DNA of 64,000 nucleotides from Ariolimax columbianus (lineage: Eukaryota > Mollusca > Gastropoda > Stylommatophora > Arionidae). The DNA lies in NCBI GenBank assembly GCA_036924085.1, contig JAVGWX010000014.1:40729556-40793555 (forward strand), read 5' to 3'. Positions 31,815-42,355 of the stretch are shown one piece after another (position 1 is the stretch's first letter; each line of letters opens with the position of its first letter). A program made the position numbers and the translations under genes. The notes beneath the pieces are model-generated. The model was given only the letters and a program-made list of their open reading frames with translations, ran no database searches and was not told the origin of the DNA.

Positions 31815-32300
31815 TTGATTATGTGCCTGTACTTTGCCTTGAATTACCATAGTGGTCCAAAGGTGTGGTGCAGGTCATCTCTCCATCTTGTCAGCCACAT
31901 GGATGATTGTAGTGGTATGGCCACCAGAAAAACACTTTCCTTGTCCATCTATCGTCAGATATATGGTTCACATAGCCGGCCCATCTGTACTTACGTATTG
32001 ATGCAGAGTTGACGAAATCTTGGAACTCAGTTTGGTTGCGGATGTTGGTATTTCGGGTATGTTCTCTTAGGGAGATATTTAGGACTCTGCACTCCATTGC
32101 TCTTTTGGTAATTCAGAGTTTCTCTTCGTCTGATTTGCATATACTCCAAACCTAACACCCATACACCATTGCTGCGATAACCATGCTATTGAAGGTGTGA
32201 ATCCCAGCCTTGATGTTCGTCATCTGCTGGAGTATCGGTTTAATGTGGTTGAAGCAGAGCCGACCCGCTGCTCTCCTGCGTGAGATCTCCTTATAAATTA
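31815..32300 (-). pseudogene. LINE C-terminal fragment, minus strand
   Basis: Reads MECRVLNISLREHTRN, then IRNQTEFQDFVNSASIRKYR, WAGYVNHISDDRWTRK and a degraded end; the 32.1-32.3 kb part continues upstream codons (CWVYANQTKRN-like). The pattern 'ME.R.L.I...D........T...D.......K..WAGHV.R..D.RWT' is common at LINE RT C-termini. Stops are present; no RT core. Confidence 0.6.
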
Positions 32301-32360
32301 TCCACTACTTTCCTTCAATTTTACCAAATGAGCTATTGTAGGGCACACATTATGGAAATA

Positions 32361-32826
32361 CGAGGCGTGGTCAAATGAAACCATACCAAACTGCAATAAT
32401 TGAACATACATATGATGCGCATGATGACGTCACTTCTGGTGTAAACAGTACATACCAACTGTCAAGTTTGCAAAATTTCATTATCCTCCTGCTCATAATT
32501 TCCTCAGCAGACTATTGAAAACATGATGGGTGTGATACGGAATCCGTCCAGAGTTGATCAGCGAGCTGTGATTCGGTTGTTAACATTTGAAGGATGTCGA
32601 CCAGTCAACTTTCATCGCAGAATGGAGGCAGTGTATGAGGACAAAAGTGTGTCGAAGACAACAGTGAAGAACTGGACAACAATATTTAAAGAAGGACGTG
32701 AGTTAATGCAACAATATACGCCTGACTTGGTCTCAGAAGATGTTTCGTTATCATAATAATCACCAGAAGTGACGTCATCATGCGCATCATACTTATGTTC
32801 ACTTGTTGCAGTTTGGTCCGGTTTCA
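32361..32826 (+). mobile_element. Mariner-derived short element (MITE-like)
   Basis: After TA at 32359-32360: the TIR CGAGGCGTGGTCAAATGAAA and about 100 bp repeated in inverse orientation at 32755-32826 (GAAGTGACGTCATCATGCGC...). The right end is cut short at GTTTCA. In between is a 77-codon ORF from ATG 32526: R-V-D-Q-R-A-V-I-R-L-L-T, GCRPVNFHRRMEAVYEDKS, TTVKNWTTIFKEGREL, i.e. the N-terminal helix-turn-helix DNA-binding domain of a mariner transposase. The catalytic domain is deleted. Confidence 0.85.
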
Positions 32827-33104
32827 GTAATTTTATTTTTAGAGGACAGTGTGTGAATGTTTATTATGTTTTGAAAATATCCAATACTTTTGGTACATAG
32901 CTTCTGTGACATCAGAATTATCCTTGATCAGCAGGGTAACAAGTTATGTCTGCTGGTTTAAGCTCAATTTCTTTTGGATAAATTTTTGTCCCATAGATAA
33001 CTATATATATTTTGAAAAATACAATTTAAGTCAATTTAAAAACCTCACTTTATTTAATACTAAATAACATTTTAGATGTCAATGTGACCATGTTGCCAGT
33101 ATAT

Positions 33105-33275
33105 AGCATATTTGGTTTCTGTTTTGGTGCTGTCTAACTTGGTTTCTGTTTTGGTTCTAAGACCATCTTGGCTTCTGTTTTGGTTCTAAGACCGACTTAG
33201 TTTCTGTTTTGGTTCTAAGACTGTCTTGGCTTCTGTTTTAGTACTTAGACTGACTTGGTTTCTGTTTTTTATACA
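33105..33275. repeat. Minisatellite, about 33 bp x 5
   Basis: Units TTTCTGTTTTGGTTCTAAGA with CCRTCTTGGC variants. Confidence 0.85.
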
Positions 33276-33640
33276 TTGACCAATAAACATGGATCAATTG
33301 GGTTAGGCCTATTAATTATGGTACAATAGCCTCTGAGGGTTCAAGTGAAAGGCAAAGTCTCATGTTTCACTATAAATCAACAGCTAGAAATGATTAGGCT
33401 TAGTGAGGAAGACAGATCAAATGGTGAGATGAGCCGAAAGCTGTGCTTCATGCGCCTAACAGTTATCCAAGTTGTGACTGCAAAGGAAACCATTACTCTT
33501 TGATGAAGACTCAGATAAGAATATGGAGCATTTTTGTTGTTGTTGGCAAAAATGTATATTTAAAATTGAACAGTTTATTTGTGTTTAGGTCTAATATTAT
33601 TGCACTCTTAATATGGCATATACATGATTTTAGGATTGTA

Positions 33641-34728
33641 CGAGGAACAGTCATTGAGTAATAAGCAATTTTATTAATAACATTTTTACTGGAGTACGAG
33701 CCAGACATTTTGTGTCTTATTTTTCGACATAGTTCCCACGCCTTGCAACAGATCCCCTAGGAAGGCTTCACCCTGGGGGCCACTCTTCCCCTTCTCTCTC
33801 TTCTCACCTCACTCTGTTTCATTTGACTCTATCCCACAGTCACACTCTTGCACAACTTTCACACGCGCCCTCATGGTGAGGCCCTTCCATTGCACTTTGG
33901 TTGGGCTAGCTTCTGAGGGCGCACAAACCTAGCATAGGTACATACAGACGCACACATGCATCCAAGCACTGGTTTATGCGTCCTGATATCGCCCAATGGA
34001 CTACGGTCTGGGGTGGAAAATGGCGCGCCTCCGCCAGTCGAAACTAGTGATGCAAACATCTAAGCAAAAAAAAAAAAAAAAATGCATTGCAACACACTTT
34101 ATCCACATGTCCACTAGCTTGTGGATGTCCTCTAGAAAAAAAGTCTTTTGGTGTCACCTTTAACCTATTTTCCACTACCTCTATTACGTCGTCAGCTGTC
34201 TTGGACCTACCTGCTACACACTTTCATATAACTGGGGTCATGGACAATTTCATGTGCGTCGCCTTAACTCATGTTGGAATCTACAGCTATTTCATCAATA
34301 GTGACTCGCCTATTGCCACAGACTAGCTGGTCAATCTGCTGTTTCACCATATCAGTTCTCACGCCTGCTGGTCTCTCACATCGCAGTTCATTAATGATAT
34401 TTTATCTTCCGTTTTGAAATATTTCTACCCATTCATACACTATCTTCTGATAAACAATTGTCTCCATACCAAACCTTCATTCTTCTGTAAATTTAAGAAG
34501 GTTTCATACCCTCTGACCACAAAGAACAAATAACACTCCATTGTTCTTCCACAGTGAAAGTCGACAGTGAGGTGGCCATGTTGCACATGCGTATACTGCG
34601 CGATCGATACAACCCCTACATGGAGTATTGCTAAAGTGCCATTTTGTGTCCTGAAAAAGATTTTTCATTGTATAAACCCTTCCATGCACTTTTTAATAAA
34701 ATTGCTGTTACTTAATGACTCTTCCTCA
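33641..34728 (-). mobile_element. Mariner element, minus strand, internally deleted
   Basis: TIRs: left CGAGGAACAGTCATTGAGTA (after TA 33639-33640) and right TGAGGAAGAGTCATTAAGTA on the opposite strand (before TA 34729-34730). Coding remnants on the - strand: TFTVEEQWSVICSLWSEG, YEWVEIFQNGR, CERPAGVRTDMV, VTIDEIA (helix-turn-helix region), then directly KTADDVIEVVENRL, DIHKLVDMWIKCVAMH and, beyond an inserted retroposon, GNYVEK-stop. The catalytic D,D34D region is missing. Confidence 0.85.
33751..34081 (+). repeat. Poly(A)-tailed retroposon C, copy 2, with target-site duplication
   Basis: About 330 bp ending in a 15-base poly(A). It is bounded by GCCTTGCAACA (33740-33750) and GCATTGCAACA (34084-34094). 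It sits in the last codons of the mariner transposase remnant. Its 5' extension GATCCCCTAGGAAGGCTTCA is absent from copy 1, which is 5'-truncated. No polymerase III boxes are obvious. Confidence 0.88.
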
Positions 34729-34859
34729 TATATTCACTGGGAATCCAAAAAAATAGATGTAACCTGTTTTATTGCGATAGTCTATAACTAAACCTACAAT
34801 TTCTCTGAGGTATAAAAATATTACATCAATTTCTGAGCACTTAGCAAATTTTCAAAACA

Positions 34860-35216
34860 AAATGTTCGAGTATTTAAGGAAAATTGAGCCTTAATTTCCA
34901 AAAATTTCATACAAAACTGGACATTGCTCTCTGAACATTTCATCAAAATGATACCTCCCTTTCTAAAGGTTTCATCAACATTTTACCTCACTTTTCAAAC
35001 ATCTCATAAAATTACATCTCCCTTTCCAAACATTTCACCAAAATGATACCTCCTTTTCCAAATGTCTCATAAAATTATACCTCACTTTCTAAATGTTTCA
35101 TCAAAATTATACCTCACTTTCCAGACATGTCATCAAAATTATACCTCCCTTTCCAAACATCTCATAAAAATTGATACCTTATTTTTGAAACATTTCATCC
35201 AAAACTATACCTCACC
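34860..35216. repeat. Diverged minisatellite, about 35 bp (left part)
   Basis: Around ten units of TTTCCAAACATTTCATCAAA plus ATTATACCTCAC. The array resumes at 35549-35680 after a retroposon A insertion. Confidence 0.85.
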
Positions 35217-35218
35217 GT

Positions 35219-35548
35219 TGAGAGATCAAGACGCTGAGCAGTGCATGAGCTACAACAGTCAACAACCCAAAGCTGACTGTTAGCGTCAGGGCTGGCAACC
35301 CATGGGTGCAAAAACCCTTCTACACCTCCAACAGGGCAGACTGGCTAAGGAGAAAGGACAGGAGAAGGAAGGCTAACCAGTACTCAAAAATTCCAGCTGA
35401 AGTTGGATGTGTCAGACCGAAAGGTGCAAATATCGCAGACAAGCTGTAAACTATGACACGATGCATTCCATTCTCCGGACAACATCCTGTTACTTTTATA
35501 GCCCTTTTCATGGCTTTATAGTGGGAATTTGAGAACGAACAAAGAAGT
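35219..35548 (+). repeat. Retroposon A, full-length copy in a minisatellite
   Basis: From AGATCAAGACGCTGAGCAG to GAACGAACAAAGAAG. ATACCTCAC flanks both sides; it is also part of the array monomer, so the duplication is less diagnostic here. Confidence 0.8.
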
Positions 35549-35690
35549 AGAACATACCTCACTTTCCAAAAATCTCATTAAAATTAAAACTCACTTCTGA
35601 ACATCTCATCAAAATCCTGCATCCTTTTTCAGACATTTAGTCAAAATTGAATAAACATTCCAACATTTCATCAGTAATAAGTGTACATAA
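35549..35690. repeat. Diverged minisatellite, about 35 bp (right part)
   Basis: Four more units of the same CATCTCATCAAAAT-type array. Confidence 0.75.
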
Positions 35691-35972
35691 ACTGCAGAAA
35701 GTTCATGAAACCTGATGACTAGACATATGAACTTATAGACATATCATAAGAACTACATAACCAATATGAACTAACTAATATATTAAGCCCAGAATTCCAA
35801 ATAGCCAGTGTACCTTATCATCCAACAAATTCTGACAGATTCATCTTAATAACCAAAAAAATGTACTCTAGTGATAACTACCAGATCCTTCTACACATCT
35901 TTCGATGACATTGTGCAAGCTACTAATTATATCTACTCTTTGATTAGTCATTAGACATAAAAAATATATGTA

Positions 35973-37179
35973 CAAGGGGCTTGTCATAAGTCTTTACCCT
36001 GCCTATGAAAGAGTAGTAGGAGAAAGTTAAAATTTGGCACATATGTAGCTCATTCAATTTGTACTGGACTTGAGAAGTATGAATTTCCCTCCTCGACGGG
36101 TTTACCCGGTATGTGCATGGCGCAACACACCATATTGACCGGATCTGCTACTTTAACGGTTTGTCAGAACAATGGAGAAATCAGAGGCCAGAACTGTGAT
36201 AAAATTCTTGATGTTGCAGGGAAAAACACCTACAGAAATACACAAGGAGATGGAACCAGTGTTTGAGGAATTCTGTCCTTCGTATGCTTCTGTAAAAAAC
36301 TGGTGTAGGCAGTTTAAGTGTGGCCAAGATCAGGAAGACCATCCTCAGAGTGCAGCGATGAAAATGCTTCAAGAGTGAAGAAAATCAATGACCAGGATAG
36401 GAAAATGACAATTGCAGAGATATCTAGGTCAGCAAAACTGAATGAAAGTACAGTTTTTAGAATTTTACGCAACAAACTGAACATGAGAAAAGTGTGTGCC
36501 CGCTGGGTCCCGCGTCTGCTGACATGTGATCAGAAACAAACGAGGGTTGATTGCTGTGGCCAGTTGCTCAAAATGTGTTGGTCGAAAAACATGTTGCCGA
36601 CCATGGTGACAGTAGATGAGACTTGGGTTCCCCATTATGACCCAGATTTTTTCTTTTCCCAAAACTTAAAAAACAGCTGAAAGAAAATCATTTTGACAGT
36701 GACGAAGGTGTCATATTGGCTTAAATTAATTTTTTTTCGCGTTCGCCTTATTTTTTATCTATTCTCCAAGGCGGTGTGCGTTGCACTGCAGTTTTTATTT
36801 TGCGCCTGTCGGCCCAGTGCATCTGACTTCAGCATGCATTTTATGTAAGGGTCTGCTTCCTCCTGCATTTTCTAAGGGTTTGCTTCCCCGGGGTAACGGC
36901 CGGTGCTGTGATGGGGATCGAACCCAGCACCTTCTGGTTGTGAGTCGTGCCACTTAACCACTGGCCCACGCCGTCCCCTATATTGGCTTGTGATAGCTGG
37001 TTTAGTTAAAAAAAATAGATTACTTTATTATGAAGGTCTTTTCAAGGTCATGCAAAGATGGCAGAAATGTATAAATTCAGGTGGTGGCTACATTGAGAAG
37101 GAATAAGCACTGTGCCAAATTTCAACTTTCTCCTCCTACTCCTTCATGGTCAGGTTAAAGACTTATGACAAGCCCCTGG
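35973..37179 (+). mobile_element. Mariner element with complete TIRs, internally deleted
   Basis: TA at 35971-35972 and 37180-37181. Inverted ends of about 65 bp (CAAGGGGCTTGTCATAAG and CCAGGGGCTTGTCATAAG, extending through AGGAGAAAGTT.AAATTTGGCAC). Transposase from ATG 36172: ARTVIKFLMLQGKTPTEIHK (helix-turn-helix), SVKNWCRQFK, frameshift near 36330, RSGRPSSEC, MTIAEISRSAKLNESTV, VCARWVPRLLT, TVDETWVPHYDPD (first catalytic Asp). The next two catalytic Asp regions are lost, and it resumes after a SINE with YYEGLFKVMQRWQKCI and YIEKE-stop. A non-autonomous derivative. Confidence 0.92.
36722..36978 (-). repeat. tRNA-derived SINE, copy 3, with target-site duplication
   Basis: Same SINE as at 9.0 and 26.9 kb, in the same orientation, inside the mariner at 36.0-37.2 kb. 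ATATTGGCTT is repeated exactly at both edges (about 36713 and 36979). The head has GTGGTTAAGTGGC and GGGTTCGATCCCC. Confidence 0.9.
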
Positions 37180-37199
37180 TAAGTTTACCAAGACAGATA

Positions 37200-37990
37200 A
37201 CTCTCAAGCACTTCATTACAAAAGATATCACATATGTGAATATGAGAAAATACGTGAAATATTGATGAAAATTAGCAAATGTGTGAAATAACAGCACTTT
37301 ACTGAAAATGATAAACTAAAAGAAATGTCAGGAGAATTAGACAAAAATGAACTAATAGCAAATTCATGAAAATGGTTGACAAACACATGATGAACTAACA
37401 AAAAATGGTGAACAATACATGAACTAATAGAAAATATTAATATTGTGAGTGAACATCAAATAATGGAAAATTCATAACAATGAGCAAACACATTGACTAA
37501 TACAAATTCATGAATATTGTGAGAAAACATTAACCAACACAAAATTCATGACAATGTTGAATCTTTTTAAAACTACGAATATTGTGAGGACATATGTGAA
37601 CTAATGCAAAATTCATGAATATTGAGAAAAAAATCATGTGAAATAATAAGAAATTCATGAATGGCGTGATAAACATATAAACATAAGAAAATTCAAAAAC
37701 ATTGTGAAAACACTCATGATCTATTAGAACATTCATGAATATTGTGCGAAAACCAGAATTATTGGAAATTCAAGACATTTATGAAAAAGCATATAAGAAA
37801 TATAAAATTCAGGAAAAAAAAGAGAAAAAAAGTAAACAAATAAATGTCCCCAAAAAAGGTGAACAAACACATGAAGTTACAGCCAATTCAAGATAATTAT
37901 GTGAATACACATGAACTAACAGTAAATTCACATAAATAATGAACAAATATAACAGCAAATACAAGACAATTATTAGCATTTAACTTAACT
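37200..37990. repeat. AT-rich diverged minisatellite, about 38 bp
   Basis: Roughly twenty units combining GAACTAATAGAAAATTCATG and AATATTGTGAGAAAACAC, with many indels. No coding content. Confidence 0.8.
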
Positions 37991-38530
37991 TAACTTCATT
38001 TTACTGGTTTAGAAGGCTCTACAAAGCATGTATACAACCATTTTATTCAACTCCACTGATACTGAAAATACTGTGAGCATCCAATCTATTTTTTAATGCA
38101 TTAACTGACTCTGCCTCCACTACATCCTGCAGTAACGAATTCCAAGAATTCACCACAAGAATTCACCACTCTAGGACTAAACAAATATTTCCTATCTAAT
38201 TTGTCTTTAAATAATTTGTAGCTATGTCCTCTTGTTTTTGTAGCTGGTCGTACTTTGAAAAACTTGGTATAGTCTAATCTATCCTTTCCATTTATTAATT
38301 TAAAAACTTGTATTAAGTCATCTCAAATCCTTCTCTGTTCGAGACACTGAAGACCAGTTTTTGTAGTCTTTCCTCATAACTATAATTCTGAAACTCAGTG
38401 ATAATTTTTGTAGCTCTTCTTTGTACCCTTTTTAGCATGTTTATAGCCACTCTAAATGGACTCCACACCTGAACACAGTACTCCAATTTAGGTCTCACCA
38501 ATGATGTATATAGTTTTCACTATTACTTCC
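37978..38530 (-). pseudogene. CR1-like LINE, 3' end, copy 1
   Basis: On the - strand: RPKLEYCVQVWSPF, INMLKRVQRRATKII, YSYEERLQKL, then KRRFEMT-type, with further codons (RKYLF, NSWNSLLQDVVEAESVNALKN) and a 3' UTR ending in TTAAG repeats (CTTAACTTAACTT on +). This order, Y.xxQVWSP..V.RRATK..(Y.ERL)..R.YFF...V..WN.LP, is the CR1-group RT C-terminus. Broken by frame changes. Confidence 0.85.
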
Positions 38531-38534
38531 TTGC

Positions 38535-38900
38535 TCTTATAACTTAACTTAACGTCCTTGTACTGGTTTAGAAGACTCTGCAGAGTCTGTATACAACTAG
38601 TTTAATTTCCCTTACCTTGCTCTAAAAGCTATGCGCATCCAATTTATTCTTAAATGCATTAACTGTCCCTGCCTCCACTACCTCCCATGGCAATGCATTC
38701 CAAGCATTCACCACTCTCTGACTAAAAAAATTTTTCTTAATATCTAATCTGGACCTTTTTTTAGTTAATTTGTAGCTATGCCCTCTTGTTCTTGTAGGTG
38801 TTTTTATTTTGAAAAAAAAACTTGTAATAGTCTAATTTATCCGTTCCTTTGATTATCTTATAATCTGAATATCTTTTGCGTAAATTATAATTGTCAACCT
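38535..38900 (-). pseudogene. CR1-like LINE, 3' end, copy 2
   Basis: A second, shorter copy of the same 3' end (CTTAACTTAACGTCCTTGTA ... AAAGCTATGCGCATCC ... GCCCTCTTGTTCTTGTAGG) immediately beside copy 1. 5' truncated. Confidence 0.85.
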
Positions 38901-39640
38901 GTTAAGTTTGTAGTGTTTTGTTCTTGCCATTTATACAGGTGTTAGGTTGTAGTTTGTGCAAATATATAGTGAGTTTTTTTTTTTAATAATGTACAGTTAA
39001 TGCATTTAGTATTATCCAGAATCTGTTGCGCTTTACATTGGTCCTAAACGGATGCAATGAATAATATTATTTTGTAACCTGCCAGGATAACAGGCCTCTA
39101 GAAAAGCAGAAAAACAAGAAGAAGAAGATGATAACTACTACGCACCTGGTAGCAGAGCGGCATCAAGTGAATTAAAAACAGGCCCTATTTAAGGGCCGAG
39201 GCAATGAAAACATGACAAATTAAAACAGTGAAACAAGCTAAATGGAAATCAGTATTCAAGATGAATCAAGGTAACTCACAATTTCATTGATGATATGAAT
39301 TATTGGAATATATTGAAATATATGAATTATTGAAATATATGAATTATTGAAATTTATAAATTATTGGATAAAGCTCACTACCTTAACTTGTGCATGTTCG
39401 GATTCACTAAACAGTAAGATCGTATCACTATTGGATTGAACCCCTTTTTAAAAAATGTGTGCTGAAGTCAAACACACTGGGTCATTAGGAGTAAACCATA
39501 GTACAATGCACGTCGCTGTAAAGAAATAAGGTGAACAAAAAAATAATGTAAAAATTCATGATTTACTTATTGTTTAATGCTGATAAATATCACTCTAGAG
39601 AGGGGATGTGTAAACTGGTAAAATGGGAAAGCAGACCTCC
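38901..39640. other. Intergenic AT-rich sequence, nothing recognised
   Basis: Contains a small ATATGAATTATTGAA repeat near 39290-39365 and no supported gene. Confidence 0.4.
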
Positions 39641-39644
39641 AGGT

Positions 39645-39835
39645 TTTATATATCTGCATTCCACTTGTGTCATTAGATGTTGTGTGGAGGTGTGACCTCC
39701 TTTGTTTTTCATTGTTTTTTTTGGCAGGCAAAAATGGTGACTTGCCAGGTCAATCTCAGTATTTTTTTTACCAACTGTTATGTTGGTAGCCCCTGGAATA
39801 TATGATCGTTTATTTTTGGGACTGGTGGTGATGGA
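39645..39835 (+). repeat. Dispersed repeat D, copy 2
   Basis: Matches 20855-21060 (GTGTGGAGGTGTGACCTCCT, TTTTTTGGCAGGCAAAAAT, TTATTTTTGGGACTGGT). Confidence 0.7.
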
Positions 39836-40460
39836 AATGGAAATGTCTTGAGGTTAAACAACTAATAATGCTCAGGGTTTTGATGCTGTCATATATACCA
39901 ATGGATATGTGCTGCACATTAAGGAAACTGGCTGAGGCCTCTCTGTTAAAATGAGAGGCCGGATTCTTGCTGAGCAGAACGGTACATACATGACAACAAC
40001 TGCCAGTATGAGAATGAAGATTTGAGGCAATGACTTTGGCTCTGAGGTAGCTTAACAATCAGTGTCGTAATTGTCTTCGACTTTCAATGAATGAATAGCG
40101 GATATAGAGACCTTGAACCTTCTAGGTCTTGTGTGAATCTACTGTTATGGTCATGCTGAGGTTTGTGGAAATGACAAAGCTGACATCATGGCCTCAGGGT
40201 TGCTCATATTTGGGACACTGGCAATGGAGAGAGGTGAAAGTTTGAAGTTGATCAACGACAGGTTCTTATATGAAGACACTGCAATCAATGAACTAGTGAT
40301 GTAAAGATGGCAACGTTTTAAAATAATATGTGGGTCAAGCAGAGAGGGGCCCTGAGTGAATGGGGGAGTGTGTACAACAAGCGAGCTACAGAAACCATCA
40401 TTATCTATACTCATAACCATTTACTGAGAGAGACTCAACACCACCTAAGGGTATGCATGG
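39836..40460. other. Intergenic sequence, probable old LINE remnant
   Basis: The + strand near 40080-40330 has fragments such as YGHAEVCGNDKADIMAS, resembling the RNase H region (GHxxxxGNxxAD) found in some LINEs, but no longer readable frame. The rest is unrecognised. Confidence 0.4.
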
Positions 40461-40464
40461 ACTG

Positions 40465-40560
40465 CAATCATTCTCTTCTTCTGGTGTTCGTTCTGAAGAA
40501 GATGTCTGTGACGTTGTGCTGTAATTTACAGGATGACTGCAATATCTGCGCCTTTCAACT
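40465..40560 (-). repeat. Retroposon A fragment
   Basis: TTCTTCTGGTGTTCGTTCTG ... TTTACAGGATGACTGCAATA ... CGCCTTTC, i.e. the 3' end of the family on the - strand. Confidence 0.6.
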
Positions 40561-40589
40561 TGAAATATTCAATTTTAGAACAGCATTTT

Positions 40590-40720
40590 TGGAATTTCAG
40601 CAGATATCAACCTCCACCTCTGCCCTGGACAAGGCCTGGTACCACGCCACAGCACTGGGTCATGGATGTGGCTGACCGACGCAATGGTTGTCAGATGCCT
40701 AAGCGAACATTATAATTATT
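40590..40720 (+). pseudogene. LINE C-terminal scrap
   Basis: GATATCAACCTCCACCTCTG ... GGCCTGGTACCACG ... GACCGACGCAATGG closely matches 55925-56035, the end of the LINE remnant there. It is followed by a short TTA/ATT tail. Confidence 0.6.
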
Positions 40721-40789
40721 ATTATTGGGACCATGTTTGCCTTCCATCTTCAATCCCTAATCTCTTAACAAGGCTGAATAGTTGCAATC

Positions 40790-40932
40790 ATCTTCTTCTT
40801 CTTCTGCATTCGTTCTCAATCTTCCGCTACCAAGCCCTGAACAGGGCTTCACAAGTAGGAAGAAGTCTGGAGAATAGAATGCGTTGTGTCGCTAGTTTAC
40901 AGCTTGACTGTAATATTTGCATCTTTCGGTCG
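40790..40932 (-). repeat. Retroposon A short form, with target-site duplication
   Basis: AGTTGCAATC lies on both sides (about 40780 and 40953). Between them is the short form running from CTGCCGCCGAAGATC (5') to a CTTCTTCTTCTGC tail (3') on the - strand. Confidence 0.82.
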
Positions 40933-40954
40933 ACACATCGATCTTCGGCGGCAG

Positions 40955-41745
40955 TTGCAATCTATCTCCAGGGTTTTCACTTGGAGATAGAATAGGGTCT
41001 TAGTCAGTTTTGGGTCACTGACCCTGATGCAAGTAGCCAGCTATGAGTCGTTGACTGCTGTGAGCACTGCTGCATTTTCGGCCATCTGTAATGCAGTGAA
41101 GTTGATTTTTAGGAACAGAACAGAACTTTGCTTGCATTTTGACCATACAACCAGTTACTTGCATATTGTTGCGATTTAAAAATAACTATACGAATTCAGT
41201 CTATTCTTGAATGCATTAATTAACCCTGTCACCCCTATTTCCTGTGGCACTGGATTCTAAGCATTCACCATATGAAGTTGAAGATGATATCATTGAAGAA
41301 TACTGTAAAACTTTGCACAAAAAAGCCAAAGGTCAGATCCATAAATTTACTGTAAAGCACATACATATTGCACATTCCTGTATACAAGTATAAACTAAGT
41401 AAATCCAGAAGGGAATGACCAAGTGGTTAGGATGTTGTTGTTATTTTGGTGTTTTTGTTTTATTTTGTCAAAGCACACTGTTTCTTGCTGTCTCCCCTTT
41501 CTTAACTGTAAATTAGGTACACATTTACAACTGGGTAGACTGGAGATTTCTTATTATTATTAATCAGCCTCCATCAGTGATTAGCTCTTGGGTATTTTTA
41601 GTTAATAGTGCTGTGGTCCCATGGCTTTCCTTCACACACTGGACAGAAACCAGAAATGTACCTGGCTCATTCCAGACCACAGAGAGGAGGAAGACTGAGG
41701 AGTAAATTCACATCATCATTTATTAACATTCAAAAACATATATTT
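40955..41745. other. Intergenic sequence with minor remnants
   Basis: At 40955-41075 the retroposon A-related GTCACTGACCCTGATGCAAG monomer appears once. Near 41160-41280 is a weak CR1-3'-end-like stretch (AATTAACCCTGTC, CCTGTGGCACTGGATTC). At 41415-41440 is an A-box-like ATGACCAAGTGGTTAGGATG. No gene. Confidence 0.45.
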
Positions 41746-41749
41746 ATGG

Positions 41750-42240
41750 CTGAAAAGCCTAAAGAAATTCTGGTAGAGCACCAACAAAACAACAAAATTG
41801 AAAGTCTTGAGAGCCTGTGTTTTTCTTGTGGCAGCACATGGCTGCGAATCATGGACCAAAACTTCTTGACTCACTCAACAACTTCTTGACTCCGACCAAA
41901 ACCTCTAAACAAAGAATCATATCCTTCGAGTCAAAATGTTACAGAAAGATCCTCAAAATACTCTGGATGGAAAAAAAAAGTATAGACATTCTGCAAGAGT
42001 TAAATATAGAGGAGAAGTGGTTTATCAATTTCATTTTGGCCAGAAAAGGTAAATACTTTGGTCACATCAAGAGACACAATGGTCTTGAGAGAACGGTGAT
42101 GGAAGGTATGATGCCAGGCAAAAGAGGCAGGGTACACCAAGAAGATGATGGCACCAAGATATCCAGGAATGCGTGGGTATGACTGTGGCAGGAGCTGGAG
42201 TTTTGGCAAGGGAAAGAGTTTCTTTCAGACTGTCTGTGAC
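41750..42240 (+). pseudogene. LINE RT C-terminal fragment
   Basis: Two overlapping frames give QQNNKIESLESLCFSCGSTW (degraded 'LLYGCETW'), then SKQRIISFESKCYRKILKI, LNIEEKWFINFILARKGKYF, GHIKRHNGLERTVMEG and MPGKRGRVHQEDDG, then (frame change) a G-R-S-W segment. This is the standard order AFE.WCYR.ML.I.W...K.YFGH..RH..LE...L.G...GKRGRG. It ends with an ATG microsatellite. Confidence 0.75.
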
Positions 42241-42280
42241 GGGAGCGACGTTCTATAAAGGACATGCTACATGATGATGA

Positions 42281-42300
42281 TGATATATATAATATATATA

Positions 42301-42351
<51 letters not shown>
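42281..42351. repeat. (TA)n microsatellite
   Basis: TA/TATATG run directly before the 5' hairpin of the zinc-finger LINE copy 2. Confidence 0.95.
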
Positions 42352-42355
<4 letters not shown>

